Shown in pieces: positions 43,537 through 52,150 of a stretch of DNA of 64,000 nt (positions are counted from its first letter, which is position 1; each line of letters starts with the position of its first letter). The notes below the pieces were generated by a model. That model was not told the DNA's origin. It did not search any database and saw only the letters and a list, made by a program, of their open reading frames with translations. The stretch is from Ohtaekwangia sp036786105. GTDB lineage: Bacteria; Bacteroidota; Bacteroidia; Cytophagales; Cyclobacteriaceae. The stretch lies in NCBI RefSeq assembly GCF_036786105.1, contig NZ_DAIQRQ010000003.1, forward strand, positions 124,001 to 188,000. The letters run 5' to 3'. The position numbers were made by a program, and so were the translations under genes.

Positions 43537-44162
43537 GTTTAGGTAGATTAAAGCCTGTTGAACAACAGAGTCAGATGCAGGCAGGTTATTATTACAATTA
43601 AACTATAAACAAGCATGCTAATATATAACATGCTTGCTTAAGAAAAATACCCAATTTGTGTTATTTACCTGGTAATTTTCCGGGCAGCATTATACAAAAT
43701 GGGCGGCGTTATCTGCTTCATAATTTCCTTCGCGAAAATTCGTGACTGATCCTGGTAAGGGCGCGCTTTAAAAAGTGTGGAATGGTTTTCAAGTCCTGCG
43801 TTAATCTCACCTGGCAGGACGACCATTGGTGTAATAATATAGTGCCAGCAATTCGCGGCTCCGGCCCTGTGGACACTTGAGTGCGTCTGGGTGGCCAGTC
43901 GATAGTGGTGAAGATGGCCATGCGATTGGAACACGGACAAATCTTTTTTTACACCCCGAAGCTCTTCAACGGACAGGTTAATAAATTTTATTGGGAAAGT
44001 TTTTCATGTCACAACTGTTTTTAATGTTTACATCATGAGTATTTATTTGGTATAACATGCTTATTTAGGTCGGGAAAGAAGGCTATAAGAATATTCATAA
44101 ATCGAGATAGATTTCCTTGATATTTACCAACTTAAAAAGTTAACCCCTCATTATTTTCATAA
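43537..44162. other. 626-bp intergenic stretch with possible gene remnant
   Basis: No convincing complete gene. It holds an AT-rich hairpin (CAAGCATG 43610-43617 / CATGCTTG 43629-43636) and a 12-bp direct repeat TATAACATGCTT at 43624-43635 and 44051-44062. A minus-strand frame at 43721-43665 encodes MKQITPPILYNAARKITR, which resembles the first residues of certain glycan-cluster methyltransferases and then stops. The stretch may be decayed cluster DNA. Confidence 0.45.
43610..43636. repeat. 8-bp inverted repeat (CAAGCATG-N11-CATGCTTG)
   Basis: Perfect arms with an AT-rich 11-base loop, lying upstream of the methyltransferase gene. Part of its right arm belongs to a 12-bp direct repeat also found at 44051-44062. 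Confidence 0.5.
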
Positions 44163-45164
44163 ATGACAAAAAGGCTGTTTTTATTGTTAACCGCTATTGC
44201 AGCAATAGCCGTTGTAGCTATATATATTCCTCCGGATGAGTTTTATCCGGCTGGCTTTGCAACACTAGCAACTCCGTTTCTCCTGATAGGTACGGCTATA
44301 GCACTGGTATATTTCCTCTTTCAGAAAAGCCGTTGGTCACTGGCACCGGCAGCAGTTATTGTACTCTTCCTCGTTATTACCAACGGCATGTTCTCCCTGG
44401 GGCTGCATAAGGAAGGTGCGGGCGATCGTAAAACCGTTAAGGTAATTTCATACAATGTAAACGCGCTTAATTATTTCGATAGATCACAAAAGTATACCGG
44501 GACATTAACGGCATTTGCCTCCTGGCTCAGCGATGTGCATCCGGATATAGTATGCCTGCAGGAAACAGTGCCTGCCAACTTCTACAAGATACTGCCTTCG
44601 TACTATCGTTACTTTTCCGGGAAGGAGACTCTGGAAGGCGACAGCCTCGGGCTTTTTATTATATCGCGTTACCCCATTGCATTTGCGGGCAAGCGGGAGT
44701 TTGCGTTCAACTCATTCAACCGTCTTATCTGGGCCGATGTAGTAATCAATCACGATACCATTCGCGTTATCAATGTCCACCTTAAATCATATAATTTTTA
44801 CAAAGCCTCCCGATTACGAAAGCTGAAAAATATAAAAGGTGGTTTAATGGCAAGGAGTTACCACGCCAAGCTAATACGAAATTTCATTGACGAATCGCCC
44901 TATAGAGTTGTACTCTGTGGTGATCTGAACGAGCCGCCCCACAGCTATGTATACCATACGCTATCGCATAAACTGCGCAATGCTTTTGAAGATGCAGGCA
45001 CAGGCTATTCCTATACCTACAACTTCTTGGGCTCACCGGTACGCATCGACAATATATTTGCCAGCGATGGCGTGGTGTTTAGCAGCTACAAGGCTTACCA
45101 TGATATTACTTTGTCTGACCATTTTCCGATTGAGGCAGATATTGTTTTGCAAGATCGGGATTGA
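44163..45164 (+). CDS. Membrane-anchored endonuclease/exonuclease/phosphatase (EEP) family protein
   Basis: The 333-residue protein has two to three N-terminal membrane helices (about 4-80) and an extracytoplasmic EEP domain (about 95-330). Motifs are visible in order: ISYNVNALNYF, CLQETVP (catalytic Glu), INVHLKSYNF, CGDLNEPPHS, and the final LSDHFPIEA with the His. EEP enzymes cut phosphoesters in nucleic acids, lipids or sphingomyelin; membrane anchoring outside the cytoplasm suggests lipids or envelope polymers. Its 3' end overlaps a convergent membrane protein gene by 59 bp. Confidence 0.87.
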   Translation: MTKRLFLLLTAIAAIAVVAIYIPPDEFYPAGFATLATPFLLIGTAIALVYFLFQKSRWSLAPAAVIVLFLVITNGMFSLGLHKEGAGDRKTVKVISYNVNALNYFDRSQKYTGTLTAFASWLSDVHPDIVCLQETVPANFYKILPSYYRYFSGKETLEGDSLGLFIISRYPIAFAGKREFAFNSFNRLIWADVVINHDTIRVINVHLKSYNFYKASRLRKLKNIKGGLMARSYHAKLIRNFIDESPYRVVLCGDLNEPPHSYVYHTLSHKLRNAFEDAGTGYSYTYNFLGSPVRIDNIFASDGVVFSSYKAYHDITLSDHFPIEADIVLQDRD

Positions 45165-46698
45165 TGAATACTTCGATTGAAGAGTCTTCCAGCTTACGCG
45201 GAGCCAGGAATTTATTGTTCGGTATATAATACTTGCGTAATTCGTCACGCACTTTATAGGGATAGAACTCGGTAAGGCTAGGTATATCTTCAAAGAGAAC
45301 AACATCGTAGTAATGATCTCGTACGCGCTCGTTTATCTCATCGATCTGCTTTTGGAACATACCAATGTTTACATGGAACCACAGCGGATGACTGGTGAGG
45401 GGAGTATAGCCGAACTCTTTTGCCAGAAACGTTATCTCCGACATGTTCAATACTTTTAATCCTGGTTTGTGAATGAACGGAAGCCTGGCCAGGCTATCGA
45501 TACCGGCAATGGTACTGGCAGGTAACGTAACATGTTTCAGTGTAGGGTAAGAAGCCGTTCCTTTCCAGACCGATGTTTTCGGAACAGCTTTAGCCGTTAC
45601 CGGTTTTTTGGTGTGAATGTGCAGAATATCCGATACATATTTCCAGTATCCGGCAGAGTATATCAGCATCACCAATACCAACATAGCAAACGCGGGCTTC
45701 GCGAATGAATTCCAGCGCTGCCAGGGAAAGAAATTCAGGATGCACGCAAAACCGAATACGTGATAGTACGTCATGTGATCGGTTGGTAACGGGCTCGTCA
45801 TCTTGGTAACAATAGCCTGCGCGATCATGCACACCGATATGGCTGTGAGCATAAACTGGTTTCGGTCTTCTATAAATTCGCGTATACTTCTGAAGGAGAC
45901 GAAAAGCAATACGAGAATAAGCGCTATATATGTTTTCTCTACAATCGATTCTTCCAGAAATGTATTCAGTAACAATACAATGTCGAGGCGTGAGCTGTGG
46001 GGTGGCTGGCCGTAATTAAACCAGTATAAAAAGCCATATTTTAAAAAAGGAAGTACAGAGATGATACTGATCGCTGCTACTGCACCGAGGTACGTTATTA
46101 CCGGGAGTCTCTCTTTGTCGAGCAGCGCACGATAACCGAGCAGGAACAGACTAAGCAATATACCAATAGCGCCAACATCCTGTTTGGTAAAGAATGTAAC
46201 AGATGAGAACAGGGCAGCGAGTATAAGCCATATTGTTTTGGAACGTAGCCTGTCAGTGGTAAATGACTTGGTAAGGAAGAACAACGATACCAGTTCATAT
46301 ACCACAACGGAGTGATTATACCATGGCCAGAAGTTATACAACACATAGGTGAGGCAGAACACCAGCAGACTTAATGTAATGGTATACGGCTTCACTTTTA
46401 GGTTATAAAGTATACCGCGCAAGGAAAGTATACTCATCAGGTTAATGAGTATCTGTGCTTTTACAAGCGACAGAAACGTGGGACCGAAGAGCTTGAAGAA
46501 CAAAGCCGGGATAAGCCAGTAACAAATACCCATGGGCAATCCGAAATCTTCATAAGGAACTTGACCAATGGAGAGCCTGTAGGCGCCTTCCCATGACAGG
46601 AAGATGTTAACACGATAGGGCAGGCTGATGAACAGAGGGATGATGATGAAGGGTACACAGATCACCAGATCGAGGTACCTGAAGTGTTTATCTTGCAC
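45106..46698 (-). CDS. GT-C-like integral membrane protein (putative glycosyltransferase)
   Basis: The 530-residue protein has about ten hydrophobic helices in the first 370 residues and a soluble C-terminal domain (about 375-530). The first loop has the acidic pattern YRLSIGQVPYEDFGLPMGICYWL expected for GT-C enzymes using polyprenyl-phosphate sugars. Identity is uncertain beyond that. The start is a GTG at 46698. The last 59 bp are antisense to the EEP gene. Divergent from the UbiA-type gene, whose product could supply its donor (inference). Confidence 0.7.
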   Translation of the reverse strand: MQDKHFRYLDLVICVPFIIIPLFISLPYRVNIFLSWEGAYRLSIGQVPYEDFGLPMGICYWLIPALFFKLFGPTFLSLVKAQILINLMSILSLRGILYNLKVKPYTITLSLLVFCLTYVLYNFWPWYNHSVVVYELVSLFFLTKSFTTDRLRSKTIWLILAALFSSVTFFTKQDVGAIGILLSLFLLGYRALLDKERLPVITYLGAVAAISIISVLPFLKYGFLYWFNYGQPPHSSRLDIVLLLNTFLEESIVEKTYIALILVLLFVSFRSIREFIEDRNQFMLTAISVCMIAQAIVTKMTSPLPTDHMTYYHVFGFACILNFFPWQRWNSFAKPAFAMLVLVMLIYSAGYWKYVSDILHIHTKKPVTAKAVPKTSVWKGTASYPTLKHVTLPASTIAGIDSLARLPFIHKPGLKVLNMSEITFLAKEFGYTPLTSHPLWFHVNIGMFQKQIDEINERVRDHYYDVVLFEDIPSLTEFYPYKVRDELRKYYIPNNKFLAPRKLEDSSIEVFINPDLAKQYLPQSENGQTK

Positions 46699-46794
46699 AA
46701 TCTTTTTTGATTAAAACCAACCTAAAGATAATGTTTTAACCTTTTGGACGTGAGAGTAATAATAATAATTTTACAGTAATAAAAGTTAGTTATA

Positions 46795-47664
46795 ATGCGT
46801 TTCTTCTACCTCCTTCGAATTCATCATTGGGTCAAGAATCTTTTCGTCTTCATACCTGCATTCTTTGCTGGCCAACTGCTGGATATACATGTGCTCGTGT
46901 TGCTGAGCGAAGGCTTCCTTTGCTTCTGCCTAATGGCATCGGCTATTTATATTCTCAACGACTATCGCGACATTGAAGCGGACAAGCTTCATCCTGTTAA
47001 GCGTCAGCGGCCACTGGCATCCGGTAAGGTATCGCCCGGATTAGCACTCGGTATCATGGCCGTGTTATTCATCGTTTCACTGGGGTGGTCATATACACTA
47101 TCCGAGGTACCAACGTTTGCAATACTCGTGGCCGTATACGGTGCTGTCAACATCGGCTATTCCCTGGGGCTTAAAAACATTTCGCTGGTGGATATCTTCA
47201 TGGTGTCATCGGGCTTTTTAATACGCGCTGTAGCGGGTGGCGTGCTCATTGGCGTGGTGATCTCGCAATGGCTTATCATCATGGTGTTTCTGCTCTCCAT
47301 CTTCCTGGCGTTTGCCAAACGAAGAGACGATCTGGTATTGGCACAAACTTCCGGCACCGCATTGCGTGCTTCGGTCAGACAATACAATATTGAGTTCATC
47401 AACACATGCCTTGCCCTGATCTCGGGAGTAATCATGGTTTCGTATATCATGTATACCATTTCGGAAGAAGTAGTTCTCCGCATCGGGCGCGATTATCTCT
47501 ATATTACAGCCCTGTTTGTGTTCGCTGGCTTGCTTCGTTACATGCAGATCACCCTGGTAAAAAATGACAGCGGTTCGCCTACCAAGATCCTGCTCACCGA
47601 TCGGTTCATCCAATGCACCATTCTGGGTTTCATTATTACATTCCTGTTGATCATTTACGTGTAA
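46795..47664 (+). CDS. UbiA family prenyltransferase, decaprenyl-phosphate phosphoribosyltransferase-like
   Basis: The 289-residue membrane protein has about nine helices. The conserved acidic motif YILNDYRDIEADKLHP and KRQRPLASGKVSP match the subgroup of UbiA proteins that transfer 5-phosphoribose from PRPP to polyprenyl phosphate (Rv3806c type). Quinone-pathway members differ in this motif. A second motif near KRRDD completes the site. A HAD phosphatase gene follows 6 bp later, fitting removal of the 5-phosphate. The product would be a polyprenyl-phospho-pentose sugar donor for the GT-C enzymes nearby. Confidence 0.85.
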   Translation: MRFFYLLRIHHWVKNLFVFIPAFFAGQLLDIHVLVLLSEGFLCFCLMASAIYILNDYRDIEADKLHPVKRQRPLASGKVSPGLALGIMAVLFIVSLGWSYTLSEVPTFAILVAVYGAVNIGYSLGLKNISLVDIFMVSSGFLIRAVAGGVLIGVVISQWLIIMVFLLSIFLAFAKRRDDLVLAQTSGTALRASVRQYNIEFINTCLALISGVIMVSYIMYTISEEVVLRIGRDYLYITALFVFAGLLRYMQITLVKNDSGSPTKILLTDRFIQCTILGFIITFLLIIYV

Positions 47665-47670
47665 GCATGT

Positions 47671-48273
47671 ATGAGCAATAAACGCGGGCTTGCCTTATTT
47701 GATTTTGATGGTACCATCACTACACGTGATACGCTGTTTGAATTTATACACTTTGCCAAAGGATCGTTTCAGTTCTTTACGGGTTTTCTAGTATTATCGC
47801 CTATGCTTGCGTTGTTCAAGGCTGGCTTTATTTCCAATGCCAATGCGAAGCAGTATGTGCTTTCTTATTTCTTTAAAGGTATAGATGTGTCGGCTTTCAA
47901 TCGCCTGTGTGGGGAGTTTGCTCAACAACGCATTCCACAATTAATCAGATTGAAGGCATTGGAAGAGATCAGACAACATTTAGCCAGCGGTTATAAAGTT
48001 GTTATTGTTTCAGCCTCTCCGGAAAACTGGGTAAAGCCGTGGGCGGATAGCCTTCCCGTTGAGTGCATTGCCACCCGCATGGAAGTGGTGAATGGAAAAA
48101 TTACCGGCCGATTTCAGGGCATGAACTGCCATGGAGAAGAAAAGGTAGAACGCATTCGCGCGTACCTGAACACTGACGAATTTACTCCGATCTATACCTA
48201 TGGCGACACCAGCGGAGATCGCCCCATGCTGGCATTGGGCCAGCATGCTCACTACAAGCCTTTCAGGAAGTAA
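47671..48273 (+). CDS. HAD-IB family phosphatase
   Basis: The 200-residue protein shows HAD motifs: nucleophile loop LFDFDGTIT, motif II VIVSASPE, a lysine in GEEKVERI, and motif IV YGDTSGDRPML. It is close to SerB-like HAD-IB phosphatases. Next to the UbiA gene it likely dephosphorylates phosphoribosyl-polyprenyl phosphate (inference; in Mycobacterium a PAP2-type enzyme fills this place). Its 3' end overlaps the convergent small-subunit gene by 11 bp. Confidence 0.85.
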   Translation: MSNKRGLALFDFDGTITTRDTLFEFIHFAKGSFQFFTGFLVLSPMLALFKAGFISNANAKQYVLSYFFKGIDVSAFNRLCGEFAQQRIPQLIRLKALEEIRQHLASGYKVVIVSASPENWVKPWADSLPVECIATRMEVVNGKITGRFQGMNCHGEEKVERIRAYLNTDEFTPIYTYGDTSGDRPMLALGQHAHYKPFRK

Positions 48274-48694
48274 AGCGTATACTCGAAAACGGGTTCGAAC
48301 ATCCTGTTTTGTAAGGATTGAAGAAGCCAATGTAAGTAATACGCTGAGTCGTGTCCATTTTATTCAGAAAGAAATCAGTTGATAAGAGAAACTGCCCTGT
48401 GATCACACTGCGGTATTGCCTATACTTGGTATGGTACTGAAGTTTTATTCCCAGGGAAGAGAAGAAGTGTTGAACGCAGATAAACATCTTCTTGGACAAT
48501 GAGAATTTGTTCCAGAAGTGTTCGCGCTTTGCATCCTGCAGAAAGCGATCGATGGCACCTTCTTCCAGGTTCAGCTCACTGGTATCAGCTTTCAATATTC
48601 TCCTGAGAACTTTATCGAAACTCAATAGAAAATAGGCACCGATAGCTGCCGGTATAGCAAGAAGGGATAGGCGGATAAAGGTTCTTCTTTTCAT
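48263..48694 (-). CDS. Tat-type small subunit of GMC oxidoreductase (gluconate 2-dehydrogenase subunit 3-like)
   Basis: The 143-residue protein begins with a twin-arginine-like motif, KRRTFIRLS, followed by a hydrophobic stretch (LLAIPAAIGAYFLLSF) and a helical body. Size, signal and its position 2 bp after the GMC oxidoreductase gene are typical of the small third subunit of membrane sugar dehydrogenases, which carries the flavin subunit across the membrane by the Tat route. Similarity in the body is weak, so the call rests on signal and context. Confidence 0.65.
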   Translation of the reverse strand: MKRRTFIRLSLLAIPAAIGAYFLLSFDKVLRRILKADTSELNLEEGAIDRFLQDAKREHFWNKFSLSKKMFICVQHFFSSLGIKLQYHTKYRQYRSVITGQFLLSTDFFLNKMDTTQRITYIGFFNPYKTGCSNPFSSIRFTS

Positions 48695-48696
48695 GG

Positions 48697-50133
48697 TTAT
48701 TGCAAATGATCGGCAGCACGTAACGACAGCGCTGCAATGGTGAGCGAAGGATTGGATGGTGTTATGGTAGGGAAGGAGCTGCCTCCCAGTACCAGCAGGT
48801 TTCTGTACTGATGATGCACCAGGTTGTGATCTACTACACCCGATGTGGCATCTTTACTCATGCGTGCAGTACCCAGAATGTGAGCCTCCGAAGGTTGATA
48901 CTTGTCGTCCAGGTATATATTTTCAATGGGGAGTGAGCCGAATAATGTTTCAATGTTGCTCTTCAAATGGTTATAGCCTTTCGCTACGTAATCGCTGTGC
49001 GCTTTATAGGTTAGCTGCGGAACAACCGGATCGGTGGAACGCTCTACTACATTTATAGCCTGCGGTATATCTTCAAATACAAATTTGAACTTGGCTATAT
49101 TCCGCCACTTGCCCTGTTCGTAGCGGATAAACACATCGTTGTGACTTTCAATGATGCAGGCGGCACGTTCGGAACGAAACGCTCCATCGTATAACATAAA
49201 ACCATTGGCGGTAATGATGGAACTGCCCCCTACATTCTGAAAATCTTTCAGATCAAAATATCCATAGTAGCCTACTTGCTCGGATAGATTTTTCCCGGTA
49301 TGTACATTGGTATCTCCGGAATTTAATAAAATGTGTGCATTAAAGATTGCATTGGCACCGAGTGCTACCAGATCGGCTGTGGCTTGTTTGTCTTTACCTT
49401 GCTGCCGGTATTGTACACCTTTTACAATGTTCTGCTGTATATCCAGCTGAATAACCTGTGCGCCATATTGTATTTCGAGGCGCGAATCGTTATACAGATC
49501 TTTCTTGAAACCGTTCTCAATCGTAAACTTGGCTTCTACGGGGCACAAGTGACAGATAGCGCTGGTACAGCACTTGTTACGTTTGTTGGATATACTGCTT
49601 CGCGCAGTCGGCTGACTGATATATAGCTCCCCATAAGCGCGCTGTAAAACTTTATCTACTGTACTAAGCTCATGCGCCGGCTGTGGATATTTTTTAGACA
49701 TCGGGTAGGGTGTTTGCTCCGGCCCTGATATAGCCATGATGTCTTCCGTTTCACAGTAGTACGGCTCAATGTCGTTGTATTGTATAGGCCAGTCTATGCC
49801 AACGTTGTATTTACTTTTCAGGGCAAAGTCGTTGGGCATAAAGCGGGGCGTGCAGCCGGTCCAGCAATTGGAGCTGCCACCAAAACTGGGATCAAATATC
49901 CACGCTTTTTCAGGTGTGTTATTTTTATAGGTAACACCAGCCTGACCACCACTTACGTAACTAACTTCACCCAGTGGTTTACTTCTCGCATCCTGAAGCC
50001 GTTGCTGATGTGGAATGTATTCACCGCGTTCGAGCACCAGTACACGAACCGTTGGAGCGGCTTTCTCCAGGTATTTTTTCAGGAAGAAAGATGAGGCAAA
50101 ACCAGTACCGACTACAATCAGATCATAATGCAT
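48697..50133 (-). CDS. GMC family FAD-dependent oxidoreductase
   Basis: The 478-residue protein has the FAD-binding start YDLIVVGTGFASSF, the substrate-region FDPSFGGSSNCWTGCTPRFMPNDF typical of GMC enzymes, and the C-terminal NPSLTIAALSLRAADHL. A cysteine-rich motif (NKCCTSAICHLCP, about residues 188-200) suggests a metal or disulfide element. It lacks its own signal peptide; export would depend on the small subunit. Such enzymes oxidise sugars or alcohols in the periplasm and pass electrons to the membrane. Lying beside the UbiA/HAD pair it might oxidise a polyprenyl-phospho-sugar (inference). Confidence 0.85.
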   Translation of the reverse strand: MHYDLIVVGTGFASSFFLKKYLEKAAPTVRVLVLERGEYIPHQQRLQDARSKPLGEVSYVSGGQAGVTYKNNTPEKAWIFDPSFGGSSNCWTGCTPRFMPNDFALKSKYNVGIDWPIQYNDIEPYYCETEDIMAISGPEQTPYPMSKKYPQPAHELSTVDKVLQRAYGELYISQPTARSSISNKRNKCCTSAICHLCPVEAKFTIENGFKKDLYNDSRLEIQYGAQVIQLDIQQNIVKGVQYRQQGKDKQATADLVALGANAIFNAHILLNSGDTNVHTGKNLSEQVGYYGYFDLKDFQNVGGSSIITANGFMLYDGAFRSERAACIIESHNDVFIRYEQGKWRNIAKFKFVFEDIPQAINVVERSTDPVVPQLTYKAHSDYVAKGYNHLKSNIETLFGSLPIENIYLDDKYQPSEAHILGTARMSKDATSGVVDHNLVHHQYRNLLVLGGSSFPTITPSNPSLTIAALSLRAADHLQ

Positions 50134-50207
50134 AGTAACATGTTCGGAAAGTGTTAAAATAGCATAAGATTTTCAATAAATTGCAAGGTAACAATTCAAC
50201 TTTAGCT

Positions 50208-51215
50208 ATGACATTGGTAAGCCCCCGATTCGATAAATGGATATGGTTTTTTATGTTCCTGCTCATGAGTCTTTACGTGTTGTATGAACATGCTACCAGT
50301 TGCCTGGCTATTACACATGCTGTGCAAATTGAGCGGCACAAGAACATTATGGCGGGCACTTCTGAATTTTACAATCCCTGGCAATACAGAATACTGTCGC
50401 CCTATATTTTGGAGGGATTTATTCAATTCTTCAATAAGATACTGCCGGGCAAATTTGAAATGTTGCCCTACCTGTTCTTCAAGTTTATACAGAACATGCT
50501 GATCTTCTATATCAGTTTCTATTATTACAAAGCCTTGCAGATCAGGAACCCGATACTCATTTTCGCCGGGTTAATGTTGTTGTGCTATACCATCAGCAAC
50601 AGTGTGTTTCAGTCTGATTTTTCATTCAACACGTATTTCGATATTATTTTTTACCTGCTGGCGGCCTGTGTTATCCTGCATAAAAAATATTACTGGATTT
50701 TACCGATCACCTTCTTTGCTGCTGTGAACCGCGAAACCAGTGGATTTATACCCTTGATGGTAGTTGCGCCATTCTTATTGTTCGATCGCTCCATGCTTAC
50801 AAAAGACAAGTGGATCATCACACTTTCATCACTCGCTGTATTTGCCGCGGTGTTTGTCAGCATCCGTCTGTACTTTGGCTTTCGCGAGGCGGAAGGTATT
50901 CATGGTATGCGCAGCCCGCTGGCCTATCTTAAATTCAACCTTACTTTCTTCCGTATGTATCCGCAGTTATTTGGTACACTGGGACTGATTCCACTCATCA
51001 CACTGTTTGGCTTCAGACGACTTCCCCTCATGTTGAAGAGCTGGTGTTTATTGATCGTTCCCTTCTGGTTTGTGATACACCTTGCGAAAAGTACAGCGAT
51101 GGAATCGCGATTATTCCTGGTACCGCAGGCACTGATCTTTATACCCGCCATGCTCTGGCTGATAGAAGACTACTACAGGAATCACTCGGCAGGTGAACCG
51201 TTGAGGAAAGTATAA
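50208..51215 (+). CDS. Multi-pass membrane protein of unknown function
   Basis: This 335-residue protein has about eight to nine hydrophobic helices. I see no catalytic motif; the loop after the first helix (HKNIMAGTSEFYNPWQYRILSPYILEG) recalls families of uncharacterised EpsG- or GT-C-like proteins in glycan clusters. A TTG start at 50181 would add nine residues, but the ATG at 50208 fits better. It is divergent from the GMC gene and its 3' end overlaps the alpha/beta hydrolase gene by 34 bp. Confidence 0.65.
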   Translation: MTLVSPRFDKWIWFFMFLLMSLYVLYEHATSCLAITHAVQIERHKNIMAGTSEFYNPWQYRILSPYILEGFIQFFNKILPGKFEMLPYLFFKFIQNMLIFYISFYYYKALQIRNPILIFAGLMLLCYTISNSVFQSDFSFNTYFDIIFYLLAACVILHKKYYWILPITFFAAVNRETSGFIPLMVVAPFLLFDRSMLTKDKWIITLSSLAVFAAVFVSIRLYFGFREAEGIHGMRSPLAYLKFNLTFFRMYPQLFGTLGLIPLITLFGFRRLPLMLKSWCLLIVPFWFVIHLAKSTAMESRLFLVPQALIFIPAMLWLIEDYYRNHSAGEPLRKV

Positions 51216-52117
51216 ATAACCGGATTTACTTCTGCTGGTCTTTCGAAATGCGGCATGTGGCCCGCATTGGCGATAGCATGATGTTGAATGGAAGGATACA
51301 GCGATTGATACAACGCTATATTTCCAGAAGGAAAGTATGGGTCTTTTTCTCCATAGAGCAACAATACTTTCTGATGCATCCCTTTCAGTAATTCTATATT
51401 TCGCTGGTTCAGGGTATGCATCCAGGTGGAGTGATTTACACGTTTATACCCTTCAAAATTCATGAAATAGGCCAGCCGCCTGCTATATTTTTCAAAGAGT
51501 GCCTGATCTACAAATTCCTTCCGTTGATTTTCAGTTGCTTTAGGATACCAGTAGAAAGTCATGAGTAAATCAGAAACCACCGGCATTTTTAGTAATGGAT
51601 TTGGCTTGAAGTCGCCCGTGGTAGCAGGATCGAGCAATACAATTTCTTTTACGCGATCCGGATATTTTGAAGTATAATCCAAAGCAATCATTCCCCCCAT
51701 AGACATCGACACTATGGTAAACGGCTCATGGATGTTGAGGGTATCCAATAGTTGTGCGAGCTGGTCTACCATAAGCTCACGGGTATAGTCAACCGTCGGT
51801 CTGTCGGTATATCCGCGACCGTACAAATCATAGGAGAGTGTTTGATATCCTTTTTCCTGAAAGAAGGGTATGGTGTTTTGCCATACTTCCATGCCGGTAA
51901 TGCCACCACCATGAATGAAGACGATCAGGTTTGCAGTATCATTTCCCTGCAATGCATAATGCACCATGCCATGATCAAGCGTTATGAAATTGCCGGGCGC
52001 CTTTGATCGTTCTTCGTTTGTTAACGTTTCTGTTTCCTGGTTGAGAGACACAACGAAGTAGGATAGTGCGATGAGCACTATCCCAGCAACGATGATGAGT
52101 AAGAGGGTCTTCTTCAT
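51182..52117 (-). CDS. Alpha/beta hydrolase, membrane-anchored
   Basis: The 311-residue protein has an N-terminal signal anchor (about 4-24) and an alpha/beta hydrolase fold with oxyanion region FIHGGGITGMEVW, nucleophile SMSMGG (first Gly of the GxSxG elbow is Ser), the acid in LLYGEKDPYF and catalytic His in NAGHMPHFERP. Substrate unknown; family members include esterases and peptidases. It follows the 1805-residue esterase gene by 33 bp and may be cotranscribed with it. Confidence 0.85.
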   Translation of the reverse strand: MKKTLLLIIVAGIVLIALSYFVVSLNQETETLTNEERSKAPGNFITLDHGMVHYALQGNDTANLIVFIHGGGITGMEVWQNTIPFFQEKGYQTLSYDLYGRGYTDRPTVDYTRELMVDQLAQLLDTLNIHEPFTIVSMSMGGMIALDYTSKYPDRVKEIVLLDPATTGDFKPNPLLKMPVVSDLLMTFYWYPKATENQRKEFVDQALFEKYSRRLAYFMNFEGYKRVNHSTWMHTLNQRNIELLKGMHQKVLLLYGEKDPYFPSGNIALYQSLYPSIQHHAIANAGHMPHFERPAEVNPVIYTFLNGSPAE

Positions 52118-52150
52118 TAATAGCTAACTTTCTTTTATACGTTTATGTTG

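Noticed and set aside
43665..43940. 91-codon minus-strand frame as an intact gene
   Set aside because: Only its last 18 codons resemble anything (methyltransferase N terminus); upstream part is not protein-like and the frame stops where the rest should follow. Kept only as a possible remnant.
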